Source: Verrucomicrobiaceae bacterium
Lineage (GTDB): Bacteria; Verrucomicrobiota; Verrucomicrobiia; Verrucomicrobiales; Verrucomicrobiaceae
NCBI GenBank assembly: GCA_947466075.1
Contig: CANIBP010000014.1
Coordinates: 38,354 to 102,353 of the forward strand
DNA: 64,000 nt
Direction: 5' to 3'
The notes below the pieces were generated by a model, which had not been told where the DNA came from, made no database searches, and saw only the letters and a list, made by a program, of their open reading frames with translations. This document shows, piece after piece, positions 20,295 through 30,666 of the stretch; position 1 is the stretch's first letter; every line of letters starts with the position of its first letter. Position numbers and translations under genes: made by a program.

Positions 20295-20834
20295 TCAGGG
20301 CTCTGCCCACACGCGGCCCTGTCCTGTGCGGAACGAACGTTCCAGACTGCCAAAGAGCGAGTTCAGCGATGCTTCTTCCTTGAGCACGAATTCGATGGTG
20401 TGTGCATGCGTCGATGCCGGGTAGTTTTTCACGACCTTGGGAGTTGTCAGTTCGGGCGAGACGCGGCCAGCGGCTTGCTCGAACATTCCCTTCGCTTTTT
20501 CCAAGGCCTGCGTGCCTGCGCCCAGCGTGCTGCTGCCGGTCTCTGGCTTGTAAGGCTCTAAGAAGTAAAAGCGGACGATCTGCGCAGAATTAAGCGTGAG
20601 ATTGACCTCGACCACACGTGCTACGCCATCAGAGATGTATTCATGCTTTGAGAGCGCGATGATCGAATTGCAGCGCACGATGTAGTTGCCGCCTTTGAGT
20701 CTGGCGTCCCAGAGGCCGTCACGCGTGACTTGATCCTGCTGTCCTGCCTGTCCGGTGGGAGCTTGTGCGGGTGCCGACTGGGCTTGGAGTGATAGAGGTG
20801 CAAGAAGCAGCAAGGCGGCGATTAGCGTTTTCAT
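20295..20834 (-). CDS. Hypothetical secreted protein
   Basis: Signal peptide MKTLIAALLLLAPLSLQAQ; no family recognised. Confidence 0.7.
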   Translation of the reverse strand: MKTLIAALLLLAPLSLQAQSAPAQAPTGQAGQQDQVTRDGLWDARLKGGNYIVRCNSIIALSKHEYISDGVARVVEVNLTLNSAQIVRFYFLEPYKPETGSSTLGAGTQALEKAKGMFEQAAGRVSPELTTPKVVKNYPASTHAHTIEFVLKEEASLNSLFGSLERSFRTGQGRVWAEP

Positions 20835-21064
20835 AGTGACTTCATTGTGTGGCCTACCCGTGCCGCTGGCAAGAGCTGGAAATGCCGGATCGCTGTGACA
20901 GGAACGCACAACGCCTAAAGCCGCATCATCCATCCAAACTTCCCAAATCGTGCCGTATAGATACTGACTGAACGCCGCAAAAGCTGAACTCCTGAGCTCA
21001 AATTCTGAATCAAAGTCTCCTTCGCGCCCCGTTTAGCTTTTGAACCTGTTAACCTCTTACGTCC

Positions 21065-22444
21065 ATGTTTACCTTCACCGACAAAGGCTCCGTCACCAAT
21101 TGCGATGGCATTTCGCGGCGCGACTTCCTCTCCGCAGGGACTCTCAGCGCCATCGGCCTCACGATGCCAGGCTTCGCCAAACTGAAGGCGGAGGGCAAAG
21201 TGGACTCTAAGAAGAGCAACAAGGCCTGCATCATGATCTTCAACCTCGGTGCGCCGAGCCAGCAGGATCTTTGGGACATGAAGCCGGACGCGCCGAGCGA
21301 GATTCGCGGGCCGTTCAAGCCCATCCGCACGAAGAGCAATGCCTTCGAGATCTCCGAAATCCTGCCGCTGCACGCAAAGATCGCGGACAAGTTCAGCCTC
21401 GTCCGTTCCTGCTATCACACCGCCGCTGCGGTGCATGACACCGGACATCAGATGATGCAGACGGGTCGTCTTTTCACCGGTGGAGTGAATACACCGCACG
21501 TCGGCAGCGCGCTGGAGTTCCTGCAAGGCCGTCGCAGCGATCTGCCGGCCCACATCATTCTCCCTGAGTCGATGGGTCCCACGGGTGGCAACATGCCGCA
21601 TGGCCAGGACGCCGGTTTCCTCGGCAAATCCTTCGATCCTTTCGTGCTGAACGCTGATCCGGCCGTGAAGGACTTCAAAGTGCCCGATTTGCTGCCGCCG
21701 AAGGAAATCAGCGAAGTGCGTCTCGAACGTCGCAAGCAAATGCGCGAGCTGGTGGACAGCAGCGTGCGGAATTTCGAATACAGCGAACAGGCGAAGCTCA
21801 TGGACAGCAACTTTGAGTCCGCCTACCGCATCATGACCAGCACGCAGGCACGCGAGGCCTTCGATCTCACCAAGGAGCCGCTCAAAGTGCGCGAGCGTTA
21901 TGGTTTGAACCGCTTCGGCCAGAGCTGCCTGCTCGCGCGTCGTCTCGTCGAGCGCGGCGTGCGTTTCGTCACCGTGAACACCTTCATCACCGTCTTTGGC
22001 GAGATCACTTGGGACATCCACGGCTCCAAACCCTTCACCAGCATCGAAGGCATGCGCGACATCGTCGCGCCGATGTATGACCAGGGCTACAGCGCCCTCA
22101 TCGAGGATCTCTTCCAGCGCGGCATGCTCGACGACACCATGGTCACTTGCCTCGCCGAATTCGGCCGCACGCCGAAGATCAATCCCGCCGGTGGTCGCGA
22201 CCACTGGCCGAATTGCTGGACCGTGAACTTCGCCGGCGGCGGCATCAAAGGCGGTCATGTTGTAGGCAAGTCCGACGACATCGGCGGCTACCCCACCGAG
22301 CGCCCCGTCGCCCCGAAGGAAATCGTCGCTACCATCTACCAAGCCCTCGGCGTCGATCTCCACACCGAACTCCCCGGCCCGCAAGGCAGACCCTACCCCG
22401 TCGTCGATTTCGGCACGCAGGCGATCAAGGAGCTGTTTGCGTAA
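21065..22444 (+). CDS. DUF1501 domain-containing protein
   Basis: RRDFLSAGTLS Tat-like leader; IFNLGAPSQQDLWDMKP, HYTGEH-family style layout (FGRTPKINPAGGRDHWP). Confidence 0.9.
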   Translation: MFTFTDKGSVTNCDGISRRDFLSAGTLSAIGLTMPGFAKLKAEGKVDSKKSNKACIMIFNLGAPSQQDLWDMKPDAPSEIRGPFKPIRTKSNAFEISEILPLHAKIADKFSLVRSCYHTAAAVHDTGHQMMQTGRLFTGGVNTPHVGSALEFLQGRRSDLPAHIILPESMGPTGGNMPHGQDAGFLGKSFDPFVLNADPAVKDFKVPDLLPPKEISEVRLERRKQMRELVDSSVRNFEYSEQAKLMDSNFESAYRIMTSTQAREAFDLTKEPLKVRERYGLNRFGQSCLLARRLVERGVRFVTVNTFITVFGEITWDIHGSKPFTSIEGMRDIVAPMYDQGYSALIEDLFQRGMLDDTMVTCLAEFGRTPKINPAGGRDHWPNCWTVNFAGGGIKGGHVVGKSDDIGGYPTERPVAPKEIVATIYQALGVDLHTELPGPQGRPYPVVDFGTQAIKELFA

Positions 22445-22494
22445 CCAATAGGAGGCGGGTGCCATCACTCGCCAACCTCCATCGCGTTTCATTC

Positions 22495-24690
22495 ATGCTG
22501 TCTCGTCATCTTATCTTGCTTGCTCTTCTCACTTCGACGCTTCACGCCGCCGAAGCCCCGTCCTTCCGCAACACCATCCAGCCGATCCTCACACGTTGCG
22601 GTTGCGCGATGGGCGCCTGTCATGGTGCGGCAGCGGGGCAGGGCGGTTTCCGGCTTTCGCTGCGTGGTTTCGATGACGAAGGCGACTGGATCTCCATCAC
22701 GCGCAGCGCAAATGGACGCAGGCTCACGCTCGAAGATCCGGCGCGCAGTTTGATCTTGCTGAAGACCGTCAAAGCGGTGCCGCACAAGGGCGACAAGCGC
22801 TTTGAGATGAATTCGGTGGAATACAAAGCCATTTCCGACTGGATCGCGGCGGGGGCACCAGGGCCGAAGGCGGATGATCCGCGCATCGTGTCGATCAGCC
22901 TCGCGCAGCCGCATCTCGTCACGCAGACGGGGAAGAGCATTCAGCTCAAAGTCACAGCGAAATTCAGCGATGGGCACAGCGAGGACGTGACGCGTTGGTC
23001 AAAGTACAATGCCACGAACGCAAGCGTGGCCACCGTCGATGACACCGGCCTCATCAAAACCACCGGCAGCGGTGAGGGCACCGTCAGCGCGTGGTATCTG
23101 AGCCAGCTCGCGCTTGCCACCATCACGATTCCAAACGCCAGCAACGTCGATCCCGCTGCCTTCGCCGCGCTGAAGCCGCGTAACTTCATCGACGAACTCA
23201 CGCTGAAAAAACTATGCGAGTTGAACATCCCGCCCTCCGGCCGCGCCGAGGACCATGAGTTCATGCGTCGTGCGTTTCTCGACACCATCGGCGTTTTGCC
23301 CACGCTCGATGAAACTCGCGCCTTCCTCGCCGACAAAGCCGGTGACAAACGCGATCGCTTGATCGACGCACTGCTGCAGCGTCCCGAGTTCGTCGATTAC
23401 TGGTCGCATCGTTGGAGCGATCTGCTTCTCGTGAATGGCGACAAACTCGCGCCCACCGCGATGTGGTCGTATTACAACTGGATCCGCCGTCATGTCGCCG
23501 CGAACACGCCATGGGACGCCATGGTGCGCGATCTTCTCACTGCCACCGGCAGCACGCTGGAAAACGGCGCGGGCAATTTCTTCGTCCTCAACGACGAACC
23601 CACCAAATGCGCTGAGACCGTCAGCATTGCCTTCCTTGGCACCTCCATCGGCTGCGCGAAGTGTCACAACCACCCGATGGAAAAGTGGACCAACGAACAG
23701 TATTACGGCTTCGCCAATCTCTTTGCCCGCGTCCGGAGCAAGAACGGCACGCAGGCCGACGAGCGCGTGTTGTTCTCCGACACGCAGGGAGATCTCGTCG
23801 CGCCGCTCACCGGCAAACCGCCGCCGCCGCGCCCACTTGATGTCACCACGCCGATCTCAGTGACTTCCACCGAAGATCGCCGCATCGTGCTCGCCAATTG
23901 GCTCACCGGTGCGGACAACAAACTCTTCCAACGCGCCATCGTGAACCGCGTGTGGGCCAATTTCTTCGGCGCAGGCCTCGTCGAAGCCGTCGATGACCTC
24001 CGCGTCACGAATGCTGCCAGCAATGAGCCGCTCTTTGCGGCCGCGTGCGATCACCTCGTGCAGCACAAATTCGATCTGAAGGCTCTCATGCGCACCATCC
24101 TGCAAAGCGAGACCTACCAGCGCAGCAGCATCACACTGCCCGAAAACATCCACGACCTGCGCTACGGCTCTCATTACGTCCCGCGCCGCCTGAAGGCCGA
24201 AATCCTGCTCGACACCATCAGCGAGGTCACCGCCGCGCCCACCACCTTCAAGATCGACAAACGCAACGCCAACCGCGGCACCAGTGAAAGTTACCCTATG
24301 GGCTTCCGTGCCCTGCAACTGCCCGACAGCAACATCGCCAGCTACTTCCTCAAAAGTTTCGGCCGCGCCGACCGCGTCGCCACCTGCGAATGCGAGCGCA
24401 CCAACGAACCCAGCATGGCCCAGGCCCTCCACATCGCCAATGGTGAGACCTTCAATCAAAAGCTCGCCCAAAAAGACAACCGCCTCGACACCTTGCTCGC
24501 CAGCAAGCAACCCGACGCCAAGATCATCGAAGAAGCCTATCTGCTGACGCTCACTCGCGAACCCACCGAACGCGAACTCACCAAAGCCACCCAACTTCTC
24601 GCCACCGCCAAACCCGAAGACCGCCGTATCACCCTCGAAGACATCTTCTGGAGCCTGATGGGATCGAAGGAGTTTTTGTTTAATCACTAG
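22495..24690 (+). CDS. DUF1549/DUF1553 protein with cytochrome-like N-term and Ig-like domain
   Basis: CGCAMGACHGA, Big-like VTAKFSDGHSEDVTRWSKYNATNASVATVD, GCAKCHNHP, FFGAGLVEAVDDLR. Confidence 0.9.
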   Translation: MLSRHLILLALLTSTLHAAEAPSFRNTIQPILTRCGCAMGACHGAAAGQGGFRLSLRGFDDEGDWISITRSANGRRLTLEDPARSLILLKTVKAVPHKGDKRFEMNSVEYKAISDWIAAGAPGPKADDPRIVSISLAQPHLVTQTGKSIQLKVTAKFSDGHSEDVTRWSKYNATNASVATVDDTGLIKTTGSGEGTVSAWYLSQLALATITIPNASNVDPAAFAALKPRNFIDELTLKKLCELNIPPSGRAEDHEFMRRAFLDTIGVLPTLDETRAFLADKAGDKRDRLIDALLQRPEFVDYWSHRWSDLLLVNGDKLAPTAMWSYYNWIRRHVAANTPWDAMVRDLLTATGSTLENGAGNFFVLNDEPTKCAETVSIAFLGTSIGCAKCHNHPMEKWTNEQYYGFANLFARVRSKNGTQADERVLFSDTQGDLVAPLTGKPPPPRPLDVTTPISVTSTEDRRIVLANWLTGADNKLFQRAIVNRVWANFFGAGLVEAVDDLRVTNAASNEPLFAAACDHLVQHKFDLKALMRTILQSETYQRSSITLPENIHDLRYGSHYVPRRLKAEILLDTISEVTAAPTTFKIDKRNANRGTSESYPMGFRALQLPDSNIASYFLKSFGRADRVATCECERTNEPSMAQALHIANGETFNQKLAQKDNRLDTLLASKQPDAKIIEEAYLLTLTREPTERELTKATQLLATAKPEDRRITLEDIFWSLMGSKEFLFNH

Positions 24691-24717
24691 CGCGGAGCGC
24701 GGATGCCCTGATCCGCC

Positions 24718-25047
24718 TCACTTCTTCCAACTGCCGACATGAGCCACTTGCCCATCGCTAACAACTTTAACCTCTCGCAGCACATCTGCGACGAGCGGGA
24801 GAAGATCGTTCAGACGATTGCTTGGCGAATGAAGCACAACAAGGCCGATGGCGAACGACGCGACGTGCTGCTGGTAAATCATGTTGCTGTCGATGGTGAT
24901 CAAGGCATCGAATTCCAACTCGGCGAGTCTGAGCAAGCGACCATTCTTGATGCCGCTCCAGCCTTTGTCCTGAACCGTGGCCACATCGTGCGGTTGCAGA
25001 TGGTTCCGCAGGCGTCGCGGCAAGTTTTCATCAAGCAGCAAGCGCAT
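24718..25047 (-). CDS. DUF5615 PIN-like toxin
   Basis: MRLLLDENLPRRLRNHL...DALITIDSNM; overlaps DUF433 gene. Confidence 0.85.
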   Translation of the reverse strand: MRLLLDENLPRRLRNHLQPHDVATVQDKGWSGIKNGRLLRLAELEFDALITIDSNMIYQQHVASFAIGLVVLHSPSNRLNDLLPLVADVLREVKVVSDGQVAHVGSWKK

Positions 25048-25264
25048 GTTCGGCGGCCATTGCAGTGGCTTTTGGAGCCCCAAGTTTCAAGAGCGCCTGC
25101 GCCTGCTCGCGGCTTACGGCAGGGAAGTCTTCGAGGAAGTCATCCATCGAATCCCCCGCATCCAAATAGGTCGAAAGTGTGCTCACCGGCACCCTGGTGC
25201 CAGTAAAGCAAGGCAATCCGCCAACCCTGTCCGGGTCCGTCCAAACAATCTGATCAACATTCAT
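25031..25264 (-). CDS. DUF433 antitoxin-like protein
   Basis: GGLPCFTGTRVPVSTLSTYLDAGDSMDDFLEDFP. Confidence 0.85.
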   Translation of the reverse strand: MNVDQIVWTDPDRVGGLPCFTGTRVPVSTLSTYLDAGDSMDDFLEDFPAVSREQAQALLKLGAPKATAMAAEHALAA

Positions 25265-28200
25265 GAAGGCATTATCTCCTCTGCGAATCCTCTTTCAACT
25301 CCTGCTTTTGAGCATGGTGGCTACCGTCCACGCCCAAAGCGTCGATTACACGAAGCAAATCGTCCCATTCTTCGACACCTACTGCATTGACTGCCACAGC
25401 GCCGATGACGCGGATGGTGAATTCGTCTTGGACACCTTTGCAGCGCTGATGAAAGGTGGGAAGGAAGGTGCCGCCATCGTAGTGGGTAAGGGCAACGAGA
25501 GCATGCTGGTGAAGTTCCTCGAAGGGCGTTCGGGTCGCGGCGGGAAGAACGAATTCATGCCGCCGGGCAAGCGCGAGAAGCTGAAGGCGGAGGAGATCGC
25601 ACTGATCAAAGCGTGGATCGATGCGGGTGCGAAAGGTCCGATCATCGCGGAAGGCAAACCGATGCCGAAGGAGGTCATCACGCCGAAAATCATGCCGACG
25701 GTGCCGCCGAAGCGCTCGATTCAGGCCGTGGCGTTTTCGCCGAAGGTGCAGCTCATTGCGGTGGGCCGATATGGCGAAGTGGAGCTGCTCAATCCCGTCA
25801 CGCGGGCGGTGATTCGCAAGCTCACCGGCATTAAGGGCAAGGCCAACGCGGTCGCGTTTTCGCCGGATGGTGACGCCGTATATGCCGCAGGCGGCGAGGC
25901 GGGCATCGTGGGCGAAGTGAAGCGTTGGAAGACGAGCGACGGCGCCTTGCAGCAGTCGTTTGAAGGTCATCTCGATGCCGCGTATGCGCTCGCCGTGTCG
26001 CCCGATGGCAAATTGATCGCCACGGGAGCCTACGATCAAAAAATCCGCCTCTGGGACACGGCGACGGGCAAGGAAGTCGCCTTGCTCAAAGGTCACAACG
26101 GCGCAGTGAACGGCCTCTCGTTCCGTCCCGATGGCAAGGTGCTCGCCAGCGCCAGCGCGGACCGCACGGTGAAGCTGTGGAGCATCCCGACTGGCCAGCG
26201 CCTCGAGACGCTTTCGCAGCCGACGAAGGAGCAAACGAGCGCCGTCTTCAGCGCCGATGGCAAACAGCTTTTTGCCGCCGGTTCGGACAATCGCATCCGC
26301 CTTTGGAACATCAGCACCGATGCCAAGGAAGGCACGAACAAGATCGTCACCAGCCGCTTTGCGCATGAAGGCGGCATCCTGCGGCTCGCGCTGTCGCTCG
26401 ACGGCAAACTGCTCGCCTCCACCTCGACCGACAAGTCGCTCAAGCTCTGGAGCACCGCCGATCTCACCGAAAAACTTCCGCTCGAAAAACAACCCGATTG
26501 GTCCTCCGCGCTCGCCTTTACCGACAAAGCGCAGCTCGTCGCCGGTCGCATTAATGGCAGCCTCAGCGTCTATGAATCGACCACTGGCAAGGCCGTGATG
26601 GCTCCTGTGCCTGCCAAGCCAGTCGCCGCGAAAAAAGCCGCAATGGCTGCCAAGCCAACGATCACCACCATCGCGCCACGCGGTTTGCACAACGGCATGG
26701 AGCAGCAGTTGATCATCACCGGCAAAGAACTCGCGAATGCCACGGTGCAGTTCGCCGATGCACGTCTCAAACCTGCCGTCGATGCCGCCGCCAGTTCGCC
26801 GACGAAGCTCGTCTTCAAAGTCAAAGTGCCCGCTGACCTGCCGCGTGGTGGTTATGAAGTCTCCGCCCGCACAGCGCAGGGCGAGACGGATAAAGTGAAA
26901 CTCTTTGCCGATGACATCGCGCCCACGACCTCCACCGCCACTGATTTCAAAGCTGCGCCCGTCGTTGTCGCCAAACTGCCCGCGAGTCTTTGGGGCACGC
27001 TGATGGAGATCGGCCAGCACGACGCGTATCGCATCCACGCAAAGGCAGGCGAAGAACTGGTGATCGATCTTGCCGCCGCGCAGGTCGGCAGCACGGCGAA
27101 ATCTCCGGCGCTGGAGATCATGGACATGAACCGCACCGTCCTCGCCGTGAATCGCGGTCTCGACAGCGGCAGCGATCCTTTCCTCGCTTGGAAAGCACCT
27201 GCCGATGGCGATTACATCGTGCTCGTGAGCAACACGACGATGGATGGCAGCGCGAATCATGTGTATCGCCTCACCATCGGCACCTTGCCGTATGTGACCG
27301 CGTGGTCGCCACTTGCCGCGCAGATTGGCCAGGACACCAAAGTCACGCTCATCGGCCATCATCTCGGCGACAAAGCCACTGTGATGATGAAGCCCGACAA
27401 AGAAGGCATGATCAACGTGCCGCTTGATGTGAAGGCGCTACGTTTTCGCTCCATGCCGGTGCTGCGGGTGAGCGGACTGACGCAGATCGAAGAGAAAGAT
27501 GGCAATGACGACGTGAAGACGGCTCAGGTCGTGCCTTTGCCCGCCACGGTGAATGGCAGGCTCATGAAGCAAGCTGCCGCTGACACCGACCACTTCGCCT
27601 TCGACGCCAAAAAAGGCCAGACGTGGATCATCGAGACCGTTGCCGAACAAGCTGGCTCGCCTGCCGACACGAAACTCGACATCCTTCACACCGACGGCCA
27701 GCCCGTGCAACGCGTGCTGCTCCAGGCCGTGCGCGACAGCTACAACAACTTCCGCAGCGTCGATGCCAACAACCCAGACATCCGCCTGCAAAACTGGGAG
27801 GAGATGGAGCTCAACGAGTTCGCCTATTTCAATGGCGACGTGATGAAGATCTTCCGCATGCCACGCGGTCCTGATGGCGGCTGCTTCTTCTACACCTCCG
27901 GCGGCAAACGCAGCGCTTACTTTGACACCAGCGCCACCTCTCATTCGCTCGACGAACCCTGCTACATCGTCGAGCCACGAACCATCGGCAGTCAGATCGT
28001 GCCGAATGGACTGCCCGTTTTCACCTTGAACTACACCAACGACGACAGCGGTGACCGCAAGCTCGGCAGCGATTCGCGCCTCACCTTCACCGCGCCTGCC
28101 GATGGCCGTTACATCGTTAAAGTCACCGACACCCGTGGCTGGAGCAGCGAGCGTTTTGTTTATGCGCTCACCCTTCGCGAGCCGAAGCCCGATTTCAGCG

Positions 28201-28907
28201 TTAAACTCGCTGGAGTGAACCCCACCGTGATGCCCGGAGCCTCCGTCGGCTTTTCCTTCCGCGCGGATCGTGTCGATGGCTTCGATGATCCCATTCAGAT
28301 CGACATCACCGGCCTACCGCAGGGGTATTTCGCCTCCTCGCCGATCCTCATCGAAGCCGGGCACGATTTGATCAGCGGATCACTCCACGCCGCGCCCGAT
28401 GCGCAAGCGGACGCCGATTGGAGCAAGCTCAAGATCACCGCGAAGGGCAAAAGCATCACACACGACGCCGGAACCTTCGGCAAAGTCACGCTCGGTGCCG
28501 CACCGAAGTTCATCATCGTCATGGAGCCAGACAGCGGCGGCAAGCCGGTCATGCGCGAGATCAAAGACGAAACCAAGCCCCTCGAAATCACCCTTGCCCC
28601 CGGTCAAACCGTTAAGGCCTGGATTCGCGCCGTGCGCATGGGCAACGATGGCATCCTCAGTCTCGACGTGCATGGCCTGCCCCACGGCGCCATCGTCGAT
28701 GACATCGGTCTCAACGGCGTGCAGATCCGCGAGAAAGAAAACGAGCGCCCCATCTTCTTCCGCGCCGCCAACTGGGTCAAAGACCAGGACAAACTCATCC
28801 ACGCCGCCCTCAGCTCCGCCCGCAACGAACACGACAGCGCTGGTTTGCAGACTTGCTTTCCGATGTTGCTGAAGATCCGGAAGACGGCGGGTGTGGCGGT
28901 GAAATGA
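25263..28907 (+). CDS. c-type cytochrome domain / WD40 repeat / PPC-domain secreted giant protein
   Basis: CIDCH heme motif, several WD40 blades (IRLWDTATGKEVALLKGH, VKLWSIPTGQ), C-terminal pre-peptidase-like domains. Confidence 0.85.
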   Translation: MKALSPLRILFQLLLLSMVATVHAQSVDYTKQIVPFFDTYCIDCHSADDADGEFVLDTFAALMKGGKEGAAIVVGKGNESMLVKFLEGRSGRGGKNEFMPPGKREKLKAEEIALIKAWIDAGAKGPIIAEGKPMPKEVITPKIMPTVPPKRSIQAVAFSPKVQLIAVGRYGEVELLNPVTRAVIRKLTGIKGKANAVAFSPDGDAVYAAGGEAGIVGEVKRWKTSDGALQQSFEGHLDAAYALAVSPDGKLIATGAYDQKIRLWDTATGKEVALLKGHNGAVNGLSFRPDGKVLASASADRTVKLWSIPTGQRLETLSQPTKEQTSAVFSADGKQLFAAGSDNRIRLWNISTDAKEGTNKIVTSRFAHEGGILRLALSLDGKLLASTSTDKSLKLWSTADLTEKLPLEKQPDWSSALAFTDKAQLVAGRINGSLSVYESTTGKAVMAPVPAKPVAAKKAAMAAKPTITTIAPRGLHNGMEQQLIITGKELANATVQFADARLKPAVDAAASSPTKLVFKVKVPADLPRGGYEVSARTAQGETDKVKLFADDIAPTTSTATDFKAAPVVVAKLPASLWGTLMEIGQHDAYRIHAKAGEELVIDLAAAQVGSTAKSPALEIMDMNRTVLAVNRGLDSGSDPFLAWKAPADGDYIVLVSNTTMDGSANHVYRLTIGTLPYVTAWSPLAAQIGQDTKVTLIGHHLGDKATVMMKPDKEGMINVPLDVKALRFRSMPVLRVSGLTQIEEKDGNDDVKTAQVVPLPATVNGRLMKQAAADTDHFAFDAKKGQTWIIETVAEQAGSPADTKLDILHTDGQPVQRVLLQAVRDSYNNFRSVDANNPDIRLQNWEEMELNEFAYFNGDVMKIFRMPRGPDGGCFFYTSGGKRSAYFDTSATSHSLDEPCYIVEPRTIGSQIVPNGLPVFTLNYTNDDSGDRKLGSDSRLTFTAPADGRYIVKVTDTRGWSSERFVYALTLREPKPDFSVKLAGVNPTVMPGASVGFSFRADRVDGFDDPIQIDITGLPQGYFASSPILIEAGHDLISGSLHAAPDAQADADWSKLKITAKGKSITHDAGTFGKVTLGAAPKFIIVMEPDSGGKPVMREIKDETKPLEITLAPGQTVKAWIRAVRMGNDGILSLDVHGLPHGAIVDDIGLNGVQIREKENERPIFFRAANWVKDQDKLIHAALSSARNEHDSAGLQTCFPMLLKIRKTAGVAVK

Positions 28908-28946
28908 CGAGAGACGCTTCATTGGTGCCGCGTTCAGTGCTGCACC

Positions 28947-30320
28947 ATGAACCGCCGCCATTTCCTCCAGCAATCCCTCGCCGCTTCCGCTTACGTTTCT
29001 GCACCCGCCATCCTGAGAGCGAGGTCGCCGAACTCGATGTTTCAGGTGGCTTCCATCGGTGTTGGTGGGATGGGCGGCGTCACGATGATGAGCGTGCTGC
29101 AGCATTCCAAAGTGCGCCTTGTCGGCATGTGCGATGTGGATGCGAAGACGCTCGAACTGGCGCGTGGTGGCAACGCGACTCGTCGCAAAGAGTTGCAGGA
29201 CCCCGATGCGGCGGCGCGGCTGGCAGATGCGACGGTGTTTCGTGATTATCGCGAGATGCTTTCCAAGCTGGGAGACAGCATCGACGCGGTGACGATTGGC
29301 ACGCCGGATCACATGCATGCGTCGATGGCAGTGACGGCGTTGCGGGCGAAGAAGCATGTGTATTTGCAGAAGCCGCTCACGCATCATTTGCACGAGGCGC
29401 GGATTTTGAGCGCGGAGGCGGCGAAGGCCGGGGTGACGACGCAGATGGGCACGCAGGGGCACTCCAGCATCGAAACCTCGCTTGCGGTCGATCTCATCAA
29501 GAGCGGCGCCATCGGCAAGGTGAAGGAAGTCATCTGCTGGGAGAACAAGAAGGCCAACTGGTGGCCGAAAGTCACCGAACGCAAAGCCCAGGCCGATCCA
29601 GTGCCGGAGAACATCGACTGGAACCTGTGGCTCGGTGTCGCGAACGGGGTGCCGTTTCTCGATGGGGCGTATCATCCGTCCATGTGGCGCTCGTGGGTCG
29701 ATTTTGGCGTCGGCATGATGGGGGACATGGGCTGCCACTACTTCGATGTGGTGTTTGCCTGCCTCGGTTTGCAGGCACCGAAGCGCGTGCGCTGCCTCGA
29801 CGAAGGCAGCAAGGGCGATCTGTATGCGCAGAAGCGTCATTTGGAGCTCGAATTCCCCGGCACACCGCTCACGGCAGGAGACACGATCAAGATGACCTGG
29901 AGCGATGGCGGCTACGAGTATGACAAGCGCGTCATCAAGCCCAGCGTGCTCACGAAGGAAACGCCGAGCGGCATTTTCTTCATCGGCGAAAACGGCGGCA
30001 TCTTCAAACCGCACAGCCAGCGCCCGTGGCTCGTGCCGGAGGAAAAATTCACCGGCCACACCTATCCGAAGACGCGCATCGCCAATCACTACACCGACTG
30101 GGTCGATGCGTGCATGAAGGGCGAGAAGGCAGCGACCGATCTCCCGACTTACGGCTGTCCCGTGACGGAGGCCGTGCTTCTCGGCGTCCTCGCCGAGCGC
30201 AATCCGGGTGATTGGATGGAATGGGACGCCACCGCAGGCAAGATCACCAACAAACCGGAGTTGAATGCCAAGCTCACGCGCAAGTACCGCGATGGCTGGA
30301 GTGTCGAGGGTTTGGGCTGA
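28947..30320 (+). CDS. Gfo/Idh/MocA family oxidoreductase with Tat leader
   Basis: MNRRHFLQQSLAAS; IGVGGMGGV, GTPDHMHASMAV, KKHVYLQKPLTH. Confidence 0.9.
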   Translation: MNRRHFLQQSLAASAYVSAPAILRARSPNSMFQVASIGVGGMGGVTMMSVLQHSKVRLVGMCDVDAKTLELARGGNATRRKELQDPDAAARLADATVFRDYREMLSKLGDSIDAVTIGTPDHMHASMAVTALRAKKHVYLQKPLTHHLHEARILSAEAAKAGVTTQMGTQGHSSIETSLAVDLIKSGAIGKVKEVICWENKKANWWPKVTERKAQADPVPENIDWNLWLGVANGVPFLDGAYHPSMWRSWVDFGVGMMGDMGCHYFDVVFACLGLQAPKRVRCLDEGSKGDLYAQKRHLELEFPGTPLTAGDTIKMTWSDGGYEYDKRVIKPSVLTKETPSGIFFIGENGGIFKPHSQRPWLVPEEKFTGHTYPKTRIANHYTDWVDACMKGEKAATDLPTYGCPVTEAVLLGVLAERNPGDWMEWDATAGKITNKPELNAKLTRKYRDGWSVEGLG

Positions 30321-30429
30321 TGATCGTCGGTGATGTTACTTAACATCCGCAAAGCAAGCGCAAAGATTGCCACAAGAACAGCATCGCAGACGTTGCGCTT
30401 ATGCAATGCCGCCGTAGCATCCGGTGTCC

Positions 30430-30666
30430 ATGAGCGCGCACGAGCACAAACCAGACTCACGTCTGAAGCAGGCGGAAAAGATCGCCACCCATCCCGAGCA
30501 GTACAAAGTCTGCGAAGGCTGTGGTTCCATCGTGGTGACGCGCGCCGTCACCTGCCCGAGCTGCCATGCCTACATGTTCGACAACGCGCCTGTGCGCGTG
30601 ATCGCGCAGGCGAAAGAGCTGGCGCTGCGTGCCGCGAATTCGGTGCTGGCTTCGGACTTGTCGTAA
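30430..30666 (+). CDS. Small zinc-ribbon protein
   Basis: CEGCGSIVVTRAVTCPSCHAYMFD (two CxxC knuckles). Confidence 0.65.
   Translation: MSAHEHKPDSRLKQAEKIATHPEQYKVCEGCGSIVVTRAVTCPSCHAYMFDNAPVRVIAQAKELALRAANSVLASDLS

Noticed and set aside
20915-22492. 525-aa minus-strand ORF
   Set aside because: Antisense to the DUF1501 gene; no recognisable motifs.
25272-27362. 696-aa minus-strand ORF
   Set aside because: Antisense to the cytochrome/WD40 protein with convincing motifs; high-GC shadow ORF.
28380-30089. 569-aa minus-strand ORF
   Set aside because: Antisense to the Gfo/Idh/MocA gene and the cytochrome/WD40 tail; shadow ORF.
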